Below, in pieces: positions 47,578 to 58,864 of a DNA stretch of 64,000 nucleotides. This stretch comes from Phycisphaerales bacterium (lineage in GTDB: Bacteria > Planctomycetota > Phycisphaerae > UBA1845). A program made the position numbers and the translations under genes. Below the pieces are notes generated by a model. It searched no databases. It saw only the letters and a list, made by a program, of their open reading frames with translations, and was not told where the DNA came from. The DNA is taken from positions 1 to 64,000 of the forward strand of contig JADZBE010000006.1 of the NCBI GenBank assembly GCA_020852275.1, given 5' to 3'. Position 1 is the first letter of the stretch; the number at the start of each line of letters is the position of its first letter.

Positions 47578-48108
47578 TTACTCGCCGGCGGCTGACTCGA
47601 TCGCTTCGCAGTCGCAGTAGGCGCCCTTCTGGATCAGCGCGAGGCACAACTCCTGCGCCGGCTTCGCCGCTACCTTCAGGGTCTTCTGGGCCTTCATCAG
47701 GAGAGCAAAGTCGCCGCCGCACGCACCCGCCGGGTCATCGCCCAGCGCCTTTTCGAGCTTCTCAAAGACGCCCTTCGCGGCAGCTTGCCGGATGATCACG
47801 TCCGCGCGTTCGGCGACATCCTCCGAGCGCGGCATCTTCAGATAGTCTTCGATCTGCTCGGCGGGCGTCAGCTCGAACCAGATCAGCCCGTGCAGGTCGC
47901 GCTCGAGCGTTGCGGTGGGGATGCGCTGCATGACGCGGCGGAATCGCTGCTCGGCGAGCAAGCCGGAGAATCCGTCCCAGCGGATCACCACGACGGGCCT
48001 TTTCCACCGCGACGGCGGCTGCACGTTAATCGTGGCGCCGGGCATCGCGGTCGCCAGCAGCTCCTTGAGGACGCGCTCGACATGATCCAGTTTCAGCGCG
48101 GCAGGCAT
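47578..48108 (-). CDS. BolA-like protein with extra C-terminal domain
   Basis: About 176 residues (frame open to TTG 48144). The first 95 residues resemble BolA: DHVERVLKELLATAMPGATINV, VVVIRWDGFSGLLAEQRFRRVMQRI and HGLIWFELTPAEQIEDYL. The rest (ERADVIIRQAAAKGVFEKLEKAL...AQELCLALIQKGAYCDCEAIE) is helical and unknown to me. BolA proteins act in iron-sulfur cluster handling with glutaredoxins; the usual His is not clearly placed, so the call is tentative. Confidence 0.5.
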   Translation of the reverse strand: MPAALKLDHVERVLKELLATAMPGATINVQPPSRWKRPVVVIRWDGFSGLLAEQRFRRVMQRIPTATLERDLHGLIWFELTPAEQIEDYLKMPRSEDVAERADVIIRQAAAKGVFEKLEKALGDDPAGACGGDFALLMKAQKTLKVAAKPAQELCLALIQKGAYCDCEAIESAAGE

Positions 48109-48144
48109 TTGAGGGAACTGTGCCCGATCCACGGCACAAGTCAA

Positions 48145-48592
48145 GGGATTTCGAGCGCGAGCAGGACCATGGGTGCTCGCGACCTCATTCAGATCTGGAC
48201 ATGGCAGCCGTCACCCCGCAAAGGCGGGGGTCTGGGGCGCGTCACCGGACCGCCGGATTCCCGCCCGTGCGGGAATGACGGGAGCCGCTTTGCACCACGG
48301 ACTGCCAGGGCAGGGCGGTGGTCTTCCGCGTATGACCTCGATGCCGGGTGGCACGGGTCCGCTGCTGCGCACTTGTGGAGCAGCAGCGGACCCATGGAGC
48401 GGGCGCAGGGGCGTTCGTTTTCCCAGCGCTTCCGCAGGGCGAGTTTGCCGACCCGCGCCCTGCCGCGCTACGGAATCGGCTCCGAATCCCGGTCCGTTGG
48501 CCGGCGCCGGCTCGGCGGGATGTGCACGTGAACGCCACAGCTCGCTTGCGCTCACGACTGTGAAGATTGCGCAGCGGCGCGACGGCCTGGCG
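48145..48592. repeat. Intergenic region with two repeat elements
   Basis: About 48190-48308 holds a copy of the composite element (CCCCGCAAAGGCGGGGG, ATTCCCGCCCGTGCGGGAAT, ending CACCACGGACTG). At 48348-48393 there is a GTGGCAC head and a 14-bp perfect inverted repeat, GGGTCCGCTGCTGC (48355-48368) with GCAGCAGCGGACCC (48380-48393). No gene was recognised. Confidence 0.75.
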
Positions 48593-49552
48593 TCACGGAA
48601 TCAACTTCACTTTCGGTGCCACCTCGTCCGCCCTTGCCGCGTAGCGCTCGATCAAGCCGCCGGCCAGCTTCTCGTACAGCTCGACGACGTGCCGCGGATG
48701 GAAGTCCTTGCGCCGGTACACGCGCGGGCTGGATGCGGGCCACTGCGTTACGGCACGAAGACGCCCTTGCGCAAGTTCTTCCGCCGCTTGTCGCAGCTTC
48801 TCCAGCCCCGCGAGGATCGCCTTGCAGCCGATCGTGTGCGGTCCGTCGCCGGCGACAATTTCCGGGCGCGCGTGGTGGATGATCGGCCCGCTGTCGATGC
48901 CCGCGTCGATCAGGTGGATCGTCGCGCCGACGTACTCCGGCTCGTCGTTGAGCAGGGGATAGAAGTTCGTGGCCGTGCCGCGGTAGTACGGCGACAAGCC
49001 CAGGTGCAGGTTGATGATCCGCCCGGCGAACTGATCCAGCAGCGGTCGCTTGATGAGATTCGTCCCGAACACGAGGACGGCGTCGACGCCGCGCGATTCA
49101 AGGAATCGCAGCGTCCCGGCCGTGTTCAGTTCGCCGGGCTGCATGTGCAGGACGCCGCAGGTGCGATCAGCTTCAGGATTCCGTCCTCCCCTTGGGAGCA
49201 GGCAGGGGGAGGGTCTGTCCGAGACAAATGAGGGTCGCCGCATCCCCGAGGTCTGTGCTTCACGACCCAACCCCGCAAGCTCATCCTCCTCGTTCCCCCC
49301 GGAGATGAACGCCGCGTCATGTCCGAAGAACCGCGTCTCCTGCCGGCCGCGCTCGGCGTAATGTTCACGGACGATGCGCAACTCGTCGGGCGTGAGCTGG
49401 GCGTTGGCGTCCACGTCCGCGGGAGAATAGCCCGTGGGCTCATATCCGACCGCGACGACGTTCAGCGTGCGGTGCAGGAACCGTGCCGCGAAGCGGTGGC
49501 GCGTCTCCACGCTGGTAAGCACGGCAAAGCGGGTTGAAGCAGCGCGACTCAT
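48593..49552 (-). CDS. Formyltransferase-like protein with in-frame insertion
   Basis: 319 residues. The C-terminal two thirds match the formyl transferase fold: VDAVLVFGTNLIKRPLLDQFAGRIINLHLGLSPYYRGTATNFYPLLNDEPEYVGATIHLIDAGIDSGPII (the N-x-H and S-P-Y-R-G motifs). Between the N-terminal part and this core, about 40 residues (from EAQTSGMRRPSFVSDRPS to EADRTC) look foreign; the DNA there (about 49160-49260) is a CTCCCCTTGGGAGCAGG-type repeat. It may modify a sugar amine or another small molecule; the substrate is unknown. No strong ribosome site. Confidence 0.8.
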   Translation of the reverse strand: MSRAASTRFAVLTSVETRHRFAARFLHRTLNVVAVGYEPTGYSPADVDANAQLTPDELRIVREHYAERGRQETRFFGHDAAFISGGNEEDELAGLGREAQTSGMRRPSFVSDRPSPCLLPRGGRNPEADRTCGVLHMQPGELNTAGTLRFLESRGVDAVLVFGTNLIKRPLLDQFAGRIINLHLGLSPYYRGTATNFYPLLNDEPEYVGATIHLIDAGIDSGPIIHHARPEIVAGDGPHTIGCKAILAGLEKLRQAAEELAQGRLRAVTQWPASSPRVYRRKDFHPRHVVELYEKLAGGLIERYAARADEVAPKVKLIP

Positions 49553-49589
49553 GCCGATTCATCGGCACAAGCACACGCGCGCCAGCAGC

Positions 49590-49680
49590 CGCCCGGCGTG
49601 GCGTCGTCACCCCCGCGCAGGCGCGGGTCCAGGACGCAGTGCAAGACCCCTGGATTCCCGCCTGCGCGGGAATGACGGGA
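49590..49680 (+). repeat. Composite palindromic element, partial copy
   Basis: GTCACCCCCGCGCAGGCGCGGG at about 49605-49626 and ATTCCCGCCTGCGCGGGAAT (about 49655-49674), in opposite order to the copy at 21211. Confidence 0.75.
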
Positions 49681-49723
49681 TCGGCATCTTGTGTGGGGCC
49701 GTCAGCGGGGCGGCTCCGCCGAT

Positions 49724-50863
49724 TCAGCGCTTCCCCGGCTGAGGCCATGCGCTTTTCACGAAGCGGCCGTCGCGCAGGATGACCTTGCCGTCGGCCTCGA
49801 TGACCCCGCCCTTGCGCAGCTCGCAGACCATGTCCCAGTGCAGCGCGCTGACGTTCTTTCCGCCCGTCTCCGGGTACGCGGCGCCCAGCGCCATGTGGAA
49901 CGTGCCGCCGATCTTTTCGTCGAAGAGCGTGTTCTTCGTAAACTTCTGAATCGAGTAATTCGTTCCGATCGCCAGCTCGCCGAGGACCCGGCCGCCCTGG
50001 TCCTGGTCCATCATTTGATACAGGTAGTCCTCGCCCTTGGACGCCGTCGCCTCGACGACCTTGCCGGCCTTGAACTTGAGGCGCACGTCGCACACCTCGC
50101 GCCCGCCGTACACGGCCGGAAAGCCGAAGCACACCTGCCCCTCGGTGGCGCTTTCGATCGGGCCGGTGAAGACCTCGCCGTCGGGAAAGTTGTTCAGCCC
50201 GTCGCAGTTGATCCACTTGCGTCCGCGGACGCCGAAGCGGATGTCCGTTCCGCCCGGCGCGGTGATGTGGATTTCCCTCGCCTTGTTGAGGTGGTCCGCG
50301 AGCCGCTGCTGCGCGACGCTGACCTTCTTCCACGCGGCCACCGGGTCCGGCAGGTGGAGCAGCCCGGCGTTGAACACGAAATCCGCGTATTCGGACAGCG
50401 ACATCTCCGCGTCCTGCGCGCTGGCGGAGCAGGGGTACTGCGTGCCCACCCAGCGCAGCGGGTTCTTCTTCGCGGCCGCGCGCGTCAGCAGCGTTTTGAG
50501 GATCGGCTGCGAGGCTTTTTTTACCGTCGCCTGCCGCCTGGGATCGACGTTGGACATCGCGCGCGTGTTGGTCGAAGCCCAGACGGCCAGGTAGCAGTCC
50601 GCCTCCTCCATCTCGCGCAGGTCGAAGGAATTGAGCCACTCAAGCTGGTGCGGCTTGCCATCCTTGAGCAGGATCTCGTCGCACGTTTCGCTGAGCAGGC
50701 GCGGCAGCGGATGCCCGCCCGCGGCCAGCACCTCGCGGTACAGCGCGGCCAGCAGCGGCTCGGCCGTGACGGGGACTTTCAGCCGCACGACGTCGCCCTT
50801 CTTGACGCTGAGGGAATAACGCACAAGCACCTGCGCCAACCGATCCAGCCGCGGATCATTCAT
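49724..50863 (-). CDS. Aminopeptidase, peptidase family M29
   Basis: 379 residues, normal M29 length. Family features are the N-terminal LDRLAQVLVRYSLSVKKGDVVRL, GTDIRFGVRGRKWINCDGLNNFPDGEVFTGPIE (metal-site Glu), LGELAIGTN, GGTFHMALGAAYPETGGKN (His) and SALHWDMVCEL (His and Asp). It removes N-terminal residues with two metal ions in the cytoplasm. GGGAGG about seven bases before the ATG decides the start. Single gene. Confidence 0.94.
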   Translation of the reverse strand: MNDPRLDRLAQVLVRYSLSVKKGDVVRLKVPVTAEPLLAALYREVLAAGGHPLPRLLSETCDEILLKDGKPHQLEWLNSFDLREMEEADCYLAVWASTNTRAMSNVDPRRQATVKKASQPILKTLLTRAAAKKNPLRWVGTQYPCSASAQDAEMSLSEYADFVFNAGLLHLPDPVAAWKKVSVAQQRLADHLNKAREIHITAPGGTDIRFGVRGRKWINCDGLNNFPDGEVFTGPIESATEGQVCFGFPAVYGGREVCDVRLKFKAGKVVEATASKGEDYLYQMMDQDQGGRVLGELAIGTNYSIQKFTKNTLFDEKIGGTFHMALGAAYPETGGKNVSALHWDMVCELRKGGVIEADGKVILRDGRFVKSAWPQPGKR

Positions 50864-51647
50864 GCCGCACCTCCCGTTTCCACCCTTCGCACATCGTCGC
50901 TCATCGTCGCACGCCTTCGCACAATCTCACGCTCCGTCGCGCAGCCTCAGGCACGAGTTCAGGACACATCTTCGCTCCGCGGACGCCGTTCGTTCCCAAC
51001 GAGCGTCGGGCTGAGAAGGTCGCGTCGCGCCACACATCGCACTGTAGGTGATTTCACGAATGGCTCCAAGCGTGGATGATGCGGAGGCAGGGTTGCCACG
51101 GAGCTGGGCGCGTCAGCTTCTGCGTAACTCCTCGATGAATCCAAACTGCTCCCAGCGCACGGGTGGTGGGTAGCATGGTCGTTACGGCGGGTGGCATCGT
51201 CTACGGTACTCCGTTGACCATGTTCTTGCCCCGTTCACCACGACCCGGCGAGGACGCCGGACCGCGCCACCCGGTTTTTCAACTGCGAGCTTCCCCTCAG
51301 CCACGCCCGACTCTCGATTTCACCGGGAGCCTGGCTTGAGCGCAGAATCCGAGGGAGCTCGATCCCCACCGCCGGGGCAGCTTGATTCCCGTCGCAGCGT
51401 CAGCCCGGCTGCGTCCGCAGCGTCCGCTCGATGCCCGCGCCTGCATCGGCCTCGTCCCAGGCGGCGATCAGGGTGACTCAACTTCAGAGGGCGAGCTGAC
51501 GCCGCCGCACGCATCAGGCCCGGTCCCCGTGGGCACCATCGACCGTCAGATGCGGCTCGAAACTGAATGCGATGAGCCATGGTCACCTGCGTGTCCGTCG
51601 GGTTCCCGGCTCAACATTGCGGCCGTTGACGCTAAGATTCACACCCG
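50864..51647. other. Long intergenic region with a decayed REP relic
   Basis: 784 bases with no protein-like frame. At about 51169-51222 there are GGGTAGCATGGTCG and GTGGCATCGTCTACGGTACT, diverged relatives of the REP half-sites at 25511-25644. At 50881-50930 a short irregular repeat of (A/C)(T/C)CGTCGC(A/T)C type occurs. Nothing else was recognised. Confidence 0.5.
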
Positions 51648-53270
51648 GTGAGAGTCTCCAGACACATTCGCGTTTCACTCGACCGCAGGATCACGCTGCT
51701 CTTCGGAGGCGCGGTGCTGCTGACCATCGTGGCCACGCTCGCGTTTCCCTGGGTGCTGATGGGCACGCTGGCCGATCGCGCGCTCGTGGTTCGCGCCGAG
51801 CAGGTGGCCACCCTCGCCCGCCAGTTTCTCCGCCCCGGCGCAGGCGAGGCCGCCTGGACCGAAGCGCGCGAGCGGCTCAGCGCGAGCTGGAAGGACCTGC
51901 GCCGCGATCTCCCGGACGACCTGCCCATCGCGCAGCCGGAGTTCTGCTCCACGGAGTCCATCACCACTCAGCGAACCGAGCAACGCGAGGGCTTCCGGCT
52001 TGAGGCCGTGTCCAAGCTCGCCGCCAGCCGCGAACCTTCCTACTGGCGCAAGCAGGAGGACGGCAGCCGCCTGCGAATGGCCTGGGCGGTCCGCGCCACC
52101 GGCGCCGGTCCGGACGAGGGGCGGCTGCTGGGGATCATCGACGTGTCGCTGCCGATCCTGTCGCCTGAACGAACCTGGAGTTCCGTGGTGACCGTCCTCG
52201 GCGGCGCCACCGGGGCCGTCCTCGCCATCGTCGTCTTCTACATCGTCACGCAGCGCCTCGTCCTCATGCCGCTTAACCGGCTTCGCACGCTCACCGAGCG
52301 CGTCACCGCCGGCGACCTGGCCGCCCGGTCCGATCTGCGCACCGGCGACGAGTTCCAGAAACTCGGCGAGGCGTTTAACGAGATGCTCAATCACCTCGCG
52401 CGCACGCAGCAGGAACTGGAGCGCATCAACCGCTCGCTCGACATCAAGCTCGGCGAGCTGGCCGAAACCAACGTCGCGCTGTATGAGTCGAACCGCCTCA
52501 AGAGCGACTTCCTCGCCAACGTCAGCCACGAGCTGCGCACGCCGCTCGTGTCCATCATCGGCTTTGCAGACCTGCTCAACGACGCCTGGTCGATCGACGA
52601 CATCGACCGCTCGCGCCTCGCCCGTTACACCCGCAACATCCTCACCAGCGGACGCATGTTGCTCGATCTCATCAACGACCTGCTCGACCTCGCCAAGATC
52701 GAGGCCGGCAAGCTCGAGGTCCACCTCAGCGAGTTCGATCCGGTCGCGGTCTGTGCCGACCTGATCGACTTCATCCGTCCGCTGGCGGCCAAGAAAGAGC
52801 AGGACGTGCGCGTCGAAGTGGCCGAGGACCTGCCGCGCATGTCCAGCGATTCCGGCAAGGTCAAGCAGATTCTCTACAACCTGCTCTCCAACGCGGTGAA
52901 GTTCACGCCCAACGGCGGGCGCATCGGGCTGGTCGCGGAGCGCGACGGCGACGGCTTCGTTCGACTCCGCGTGGAAGACACGGGACCGGGCATCGCCGGC
53001 GACAAGCTGCACCTGATCTTCGAGAAATTCCGCCAGCTCGATTCCTCACGCACCCGCGAGCACGAGGGAACGGGGCTGGGGCTGGCCATCACGCGCGAGC
53101 TGGTGAACATCCTGGAAGGCACGATTACGCTCGACACAGAGGTGGATCGCGGCACAAGGTTCACCGTGCGCCTGCCCGTGCGCCTGACCAGCTCGACTGC
53201 ACCGCCCACCGACGCACCCCGCCCCGCGGCAACAACCCAGACCGCCAGCGTGGCCAGAAACACCTCCTGA
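51648..53270 (+). CDS. Membrane-bound sensor histidine kinase
   Basis: 540 residues. Two membrane helices (ITLLFGGAVLLTIVATLAFPWVLM near residue 15 and VVTVLGGATGAVLAIVVFYIV near 185) enclose a periplasmic sensor of about 140 residues. A HAMP domain follows (RLRTLTERVTAGDLAARSDLRTGDEFQKLGEAFNEM), then HisKA with NVSHELRTPL (His294) and the ATPase boxes QILYNLLSNAVKF (N), VEDTGPGIAG (G1) and GTGLGLAI (G2). A complete transmitter without a receiver. No response regulator is nearby, so it is an orphan kinase. The start is GTG with a weak ribosome site. Confidence 0.93.
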   Translation: MRVSRHIRVSLDRRITLLFGGAVLLTIVATLAFPWVLMGTLADRALVVRAEQVATLARQFLRPGAGEAAWTEARERLSASWKDLRRDLPDDLPIAQPEFCSTESITTQRTEQREGFRLEAVSKLAASREPSYWRKQEDGSRLRMAWAVRATGAGPDEGRLLGIIDVSLPILSPERTWSSVVTVLGGATGAVLAIVVFYIVTQRLVLMPLNRLRTLTERVTAGDLAARSDLRTGDEFQKLGEAFNEMLNHLARTQQELERINRSLDIKLGELAETNVALYESNRLKSDFLANVSHELRTPLVSIIGFADLLNDAWSIDDIDRSRLARYTRNILTSGRMLLDLINDLLDLAKIEAGKLEVHLSEFDPVAVCADLIDFIRPLAAKKEQDVRVEVAEDLPRMSSDSGKVKQILYNLLSNAVKFTPNGGRIGLVAERDGDGFVRLRVEDTGPGIAGDKLHLIFEKFRQLDSSRTREHEGTGLGLAITRELVNILEGTITLDTEVDRGTRFTVRLPVRLTSSTAPPTDAPRPAATTQTASVARNTS

Positions 53271-53490
53271 CCCTGCGCCGACAGCCCTTGGTGAAAGTCC
53301 GTCTCGGCCCGAGTACCGGCTTTCCACTCGGCGTTTCACCGGCATTCCGGCGGGCTCGCCAAGCCCGAAGGTCTATCCCACCCCCCCACAGAGCCGTGTC
53401 GTTGACCGCTCATTTCATCGAGCGCTACAATCAGCGGTTCGCCGCGACTTCCCGATGGGAACTCGCCCGCGCGGCGCCGTGGAGGGCAGC

Positions 53491-54330
53491 TTGATCGGCC
53501 GGATGACCGGGATCCTGATCGTCACGTCATGGCTGGTCGCCACGTCGTGGCTGGTGCGGCGCGACCTGTGGCCCGTGTGGACCGCCGAGCCGGCGCCCAG
53601 CCCGCTTCGCGCCGACTGGATGGCGGCGGGCGGAAAAGTCGAGCTGCAGGCCGGCGTCTTCCGCGACAGCGGGCGCATCGGCACCCTCTGGACGATCTTC
53701 CACTTCCGCCGCGAAGTCGTCGAGCGCGAAGACCTGATCATCCTGGAGCAGCTCCTGCCGCAACTCGCCGGCTTCCGCGTGCAGGCCGATTCGACGTACA
53801 CGCCCGAAGGCTCGCTCGACAGCCTCAAGGTCGAGTTGCGGGTCGCGGGGCACCCGTACCCCGTCAAGCTCGACGGCGAGCGTTTCCCCAAGGACTTCGC
53901 TTTCACGCTCGACGCCGGGCTGGGACCGCTGGCGCCCGTGAAAATCCCGCTGACCGACGCGGACATGGTCGCGGAAGTGTTCAACCCGTTCACCACGCTG
54001 CCCAGGCTCTACGTCGGACAGACGTGGAAGATGCAGGTCATCAACCCCGTGGCCGCGCTGACCAACGTCGGCGAGAAGTTCCTGCCGCTCGTGGCGCGTG
54101 TGACGCGCCGGGAAAAGACCGCGACGAACTTCGGCGTGCTGGACTGCTTCGTCGTCGAATCGGAGAACGTCCGCGCCTGGGTCGATCCGGAGGGGATCGT
54201 GCAGATCCAGGAGGTGCACCTGCCGGTGGCCTCCACCATCCGCATCATCCGCGAACGCTTCGACTCGGACCTCTACAATCTGGGCGTCGCCAGCCGGCAG
54301 GAGTGGGAACTGGACTTAAGCGCGCCGTAG
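53491..54330 (+). CDS. Membrane-anchored hypothetical protein upstream of an ABC exporter
   Basis: About 279 residues. N-terminal anchor MTGILIVTSWLVATSWLV, then a soluble beta-rich domain (GRIGTLWTIFHFRREVVEREDLII, AGFRVQADSTYTPEGSLDSLKVEL, FNPFTTLPRLYVGQTWKMQVINPVA). It ends with EWELDLSAP 11 bases before the ABC ATPase gene, so it is likely to be part of the same operon. The start is chosen at TTG 53491 because GTGGAGGG lies five bases upstream; ATG 53455 and 53503 are alternatives. Function unknown; possibly processes or senses a lipid or glycan handled by the exporter. Confidence 0.75.
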   Translation: MIGRMTGILIVTSWLVATSWLVRRDLWPVWTAEPAPSPLRADWMAAGGKVELQAGVFRDSGRIGTLWTIFHFRREVVEREDLIILEQLLPQLAGFRVQADSTYTPEGSLDSLKVELRVAGHPYPVKLDGERFPKDFAFTLDAGLGPLAPVKIPLTDADMVAEVFNPFTTLPRLYVGQTWKMQVINPVAALTNVGEKFLPLVARVTRREKTATNFGVLDCFVVESENVRAWVDPEGIVQIQEVHLPVASTIRIIRERFDSDLYNLGVASRQEWELDLSAP

Positions 54331-54341
54331 TCGCGACGAAC

Positions 54342-55112
54342 ATGGGCAACGTAACCCCACAACTCGACTCGCCGGCGATCGAGCTGGTCGGCGTGCATAA
54401 GCGCTACGGCAACCGCGTGGCCGTCGTCAATCTGACGCTCACCGTGCCGCGCGGCGAGATTTTCGCGTTCCTCGGTCCCAACGGCGCGGGCAAGACGACC
54501 ACGATCAAGATGATCGCCGGTCTGCTGCGCCCGCACGCGGGGACCGTGCGCGTCTGCGGCGGCGAGATGAACATGAACGGCGCGCCGGTGAAGGCGCGGA
54601 TGTCTTACGTCCCGGACCAGCCGTATCTTTACGACAAGCTCACCGGGCGCGAGTTCCTCGATTTCGTCTCACAGATGTACGACCTCGCGCCCGCGCGACG
54701 CGACGCGGCGCTTGCCGACCTTGCCGCGCCGCTGGGCATGAACGAGTTCCTCGATCGCCTCACCGAAACCTACAGCCACGGCCTGAAGCAGAAGGTGGTC
54801 CTCGCCGCCGCCCTGATGCACAACCCGGAGGTGCTCGTCATTGACGAGCCCATGGTCGGGCTGGATCCGCGAACCGCCCGCGCCGTCAAGAACCTCTTCC
54901 GCCAGCGCACGCGCGACGGCATGACCGTGTTCATGAGCACGCACACGCTGGAGGTCGCCGAGGCCATCGCCGACCGCATCGGCATCTTCAACCTGGGGCA
55001 GCTCGTCGCCCTGGGCACGCTGGACGAGCTGCGCGCGCTCGCCTCGCGCGAGCACTCGCTGGAGGACATTTTCCTGCGCCTGACGGAGATGAGCGATGAA
55101 ACCGTGGCCTGA
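54342..55112 (+). CDS. ABC transporter ATP-binding protein (ABC-2 type)
   Basis: 256 residues: Walker A FLGPNGAGKTTTIKMIAGLL, Q-loop SYVPDQPYLYDKLTGREFL, signature TYSHGLKQKVVLAAALMHNP (LSGGQ variant SHGLKQ), Walker B VLVIDEPMVGLDP and H-loop FMSTHTLEVAEAIADR. It is of the CcmA/NatA class that drives drug, lipid or polysaccharide export. The permease gene starts 17 bases inside its end, so they form one unit. Confidence 0.95.
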   Translation: MGNVTPQLDSPAIELVGVHKRYGNRVAVVNLTLTVPRGEIFAFLGPNGAGKTTTIKMIAGLLRPHAGTVRVCGGEMNMNGAPVKARMSYVPDQPYLYDKLTGREFLDFVSQMYDLAPARRDAALADLAAPLGMNEFLDRLTETYSHGLKQKVVLAAALMHNPEVLVIDEPMVGLDPRTARAVKNLFRQRTRDGMTVFMSTHTLEVAEAIADRIGIFNLGQLVALGTLDELRALASREHSLEDIFLRLTEMSDETVA

Positions 55113-56784
55113 GGCGCTGCCCTCGCGGTTCCCGCTGCTGGTGCGCCTGCGCGGGCGGCTGGTGTGGAACCACGTGCGCTGCGCCGCGGCGGAGGCGCCG
55201 ATTCGACTTGCCCTGACCGTGCTCTTCGTGGTCATCATCTGGATGGGGTTGTACGCCCTCTTCTTCCACGTCTTTGCCCTGCTGCGAAGCACGCCGCTGG
55301 AGGGCGTGGTCGCCATTCCGCTGGTGTTCAACTTCTTCTTCCTGGCGATGCTCGCGCTGCTGATCTTCTCCAACGCCATCCTCGCCTTCGGCTCGCTTTT
55401 CGCGCGCGACGAAGTGGCCTACCTCCTGTCCCTGCCGCTTCCGCCCGCGGACGCCGTACTCATCAAGTACCTTGAAACGCTGGTGTTTTCGAGCTGGTCG
55501 CTCATCCTGCTCGGGTTGCCGCTGATGACCGCCATGGCCGACGCGACTTCCGAACCGCGCATGTTCTACCCCCTGTTCATCGCCTTCTTCCTCGGCTTCA
55601 TCCCCATCCCCGGCGCGCTGGGGCTGTGCCTGGCGTGGGCGATCGCCCGGTTTTTTCCGCGCGAGTTGAAGCGCTACGTCATCCGCTGGACGGCCATCGC
55701 CGGCGTCATCGTCGTCGGCTGGGTGCTTTACTCCCTGCAGCGCCTCCCCATCGACAGCGACATCTGGCTGCGCGACTTCCTCGCCCAGCTTCAGTTTATC
55801 GAGTCCGCCTTCTGGCCCAACACCTGGGTCGCCAAGGGCATCGACCACGCCATGTCCGGGCGCATGGCCGAGTCGCTCGGCTACCTCGCGGTCACGGTGA
55901 CCAACGGTTTGTTTCTCAGTTGGCTCGCGGTGCGGCTCGTCGCGCGGCGCCTCGCCTCCGCGTACGACGCCTCCGTGTCCGCGCGGCACGTCACGCGGCA
56001 GTCAAGCGCGGTCACGGGCTTTCTGCTGGAGATGGTGTTCTTCTACCTCCCGCCGCCTCTGCGGCTGATCGCCTCAAAAGACCTGCGCACGTTCTTCCGT
56101 GATCCGCTCCAGTGGAGCCAGCTTCTGATCCTCCTGGGACTGATGACGCTGTACTTGATGAACGTGCCGCACCTGCACGGAGACCTTTCGCCGGGACCGT
56201 GGCGGCTGCTGATTCCTTTTCTCAACCTCTGCGCCGTCAGTCTGATTCTCGCCACGTTCACCAGCCGCTTCGTTTATCCGCTCATCTCGCTGGAGGGACG
56301 GCAGCTCTGGCTGATCGGTCTGCTTCCCGTGCGCCGCGGACGCATCCTGCTGGCGAAGTTCGCCTTCGCGTTCACGGTGACGCTCATCGTCGCCTGCGCC
56401 ACGCTGAGTCTGGAGACGTTGATCCTCCGCCTCGACTGGCGATGGATCCTCATTCACCTTTCGGCGACGCTCTCCGTGTGCTTCGCGCTGTGCGCGTTTG
56501 CCGTGGGCATCGGCGCGCGCTGGCCCGTCTTCCGCCAGACCAATACCGCGCGGATCGCCAACGGCATGGGCGGCACGATCAACCTCGTGGCCTCCGTTCT
56601 GCTCGTCGGGGTGCTGCTGGCGGTCATGGGTTACGCGACGTGGCGTGCCCGCGCGGAAAACGCCTTGGCGATGCCCACCTGGGAGACCGTCGGATACACC
56701 GCGCTCACGCTGCTGATCGCCCTCGGCGCCGGCTGGCTCGCCCTCCTGCTTGGCGCCCGACACTTCGAACGCGTCGAGGTCTGA
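55096..56784 (+). CDS. ABC-2 type exporter permease
   Basis: 562 residues with about 12-14 membrane helices in two similar halves and cytoplasmic stretches such as LRGRLVWNHVRC at the start and LRLIASKDLRTFFRDPLQWSQLLILLGLM in the middle, both typical coupling-helix regions of large ABC-2 exporters (putative ABC exporter, PF16949-like). It overlaps the ATPase gene. The substrate is unknown. Confidence 0.88.
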   Translation: MKPWPEALPSRFPLLVRLRGRLVWNHVRCAAAEAPIRLALTVLFVVIIWMGLYALFFHVFALLRSTPLEGVVAIPLVFNFFFLAMLALLIFSNAILAFGSLFARDEVAYLLSLPLPPADAVLIKYLETLVFSSWSLILLGLPLMTAMADATSEPRMFYPLFIAFFLGFIPIPGALGLCLAWAIARFFPRELKRYVIRWTAIAGVIVVGWVLYSLQRLPIDSDIWLRDFLAQLQFIESAFWPNTWVAKGIDHAMSGRMAESLGYLAVTVTNGLFLSWLAVRLVARRLASAYDASVSARHVTRQSSAVTGFLLEMVFFYLPPPLRLIASKDLRTFFRDPLQWSQLLILLGLMTLYLMNVPHLHGDLSPGPWRLLIPFLNLCAVSLILATFTSRFVYPLISLEGRQLWLIGLLPVRRGRILLAKFAFAFTVTLIVACATLSLETLILRLDWRWILIHLSATLSVCFALCAFAVGIGARWPVFRQTNTARIANGMGGTINLVASVLLVGVLLAVMGYATWRARAENALAMPTWETVGYTALTLLIALGAGWLALLLGARHFERVEV

Positions 56785-56804
56785 CGGGCTTTCACCGTCG
56801 GCGG

Positions 56805-58793
<1,989 letters not shown>

Positions 58794-58864
58794 GCTGCCC
58801 GCCTCCTCCCTTTCGCGGCCGCGCCTCACGCTCCGCCGCCGCCGCTCCTGCCGCGATCGTCCGT

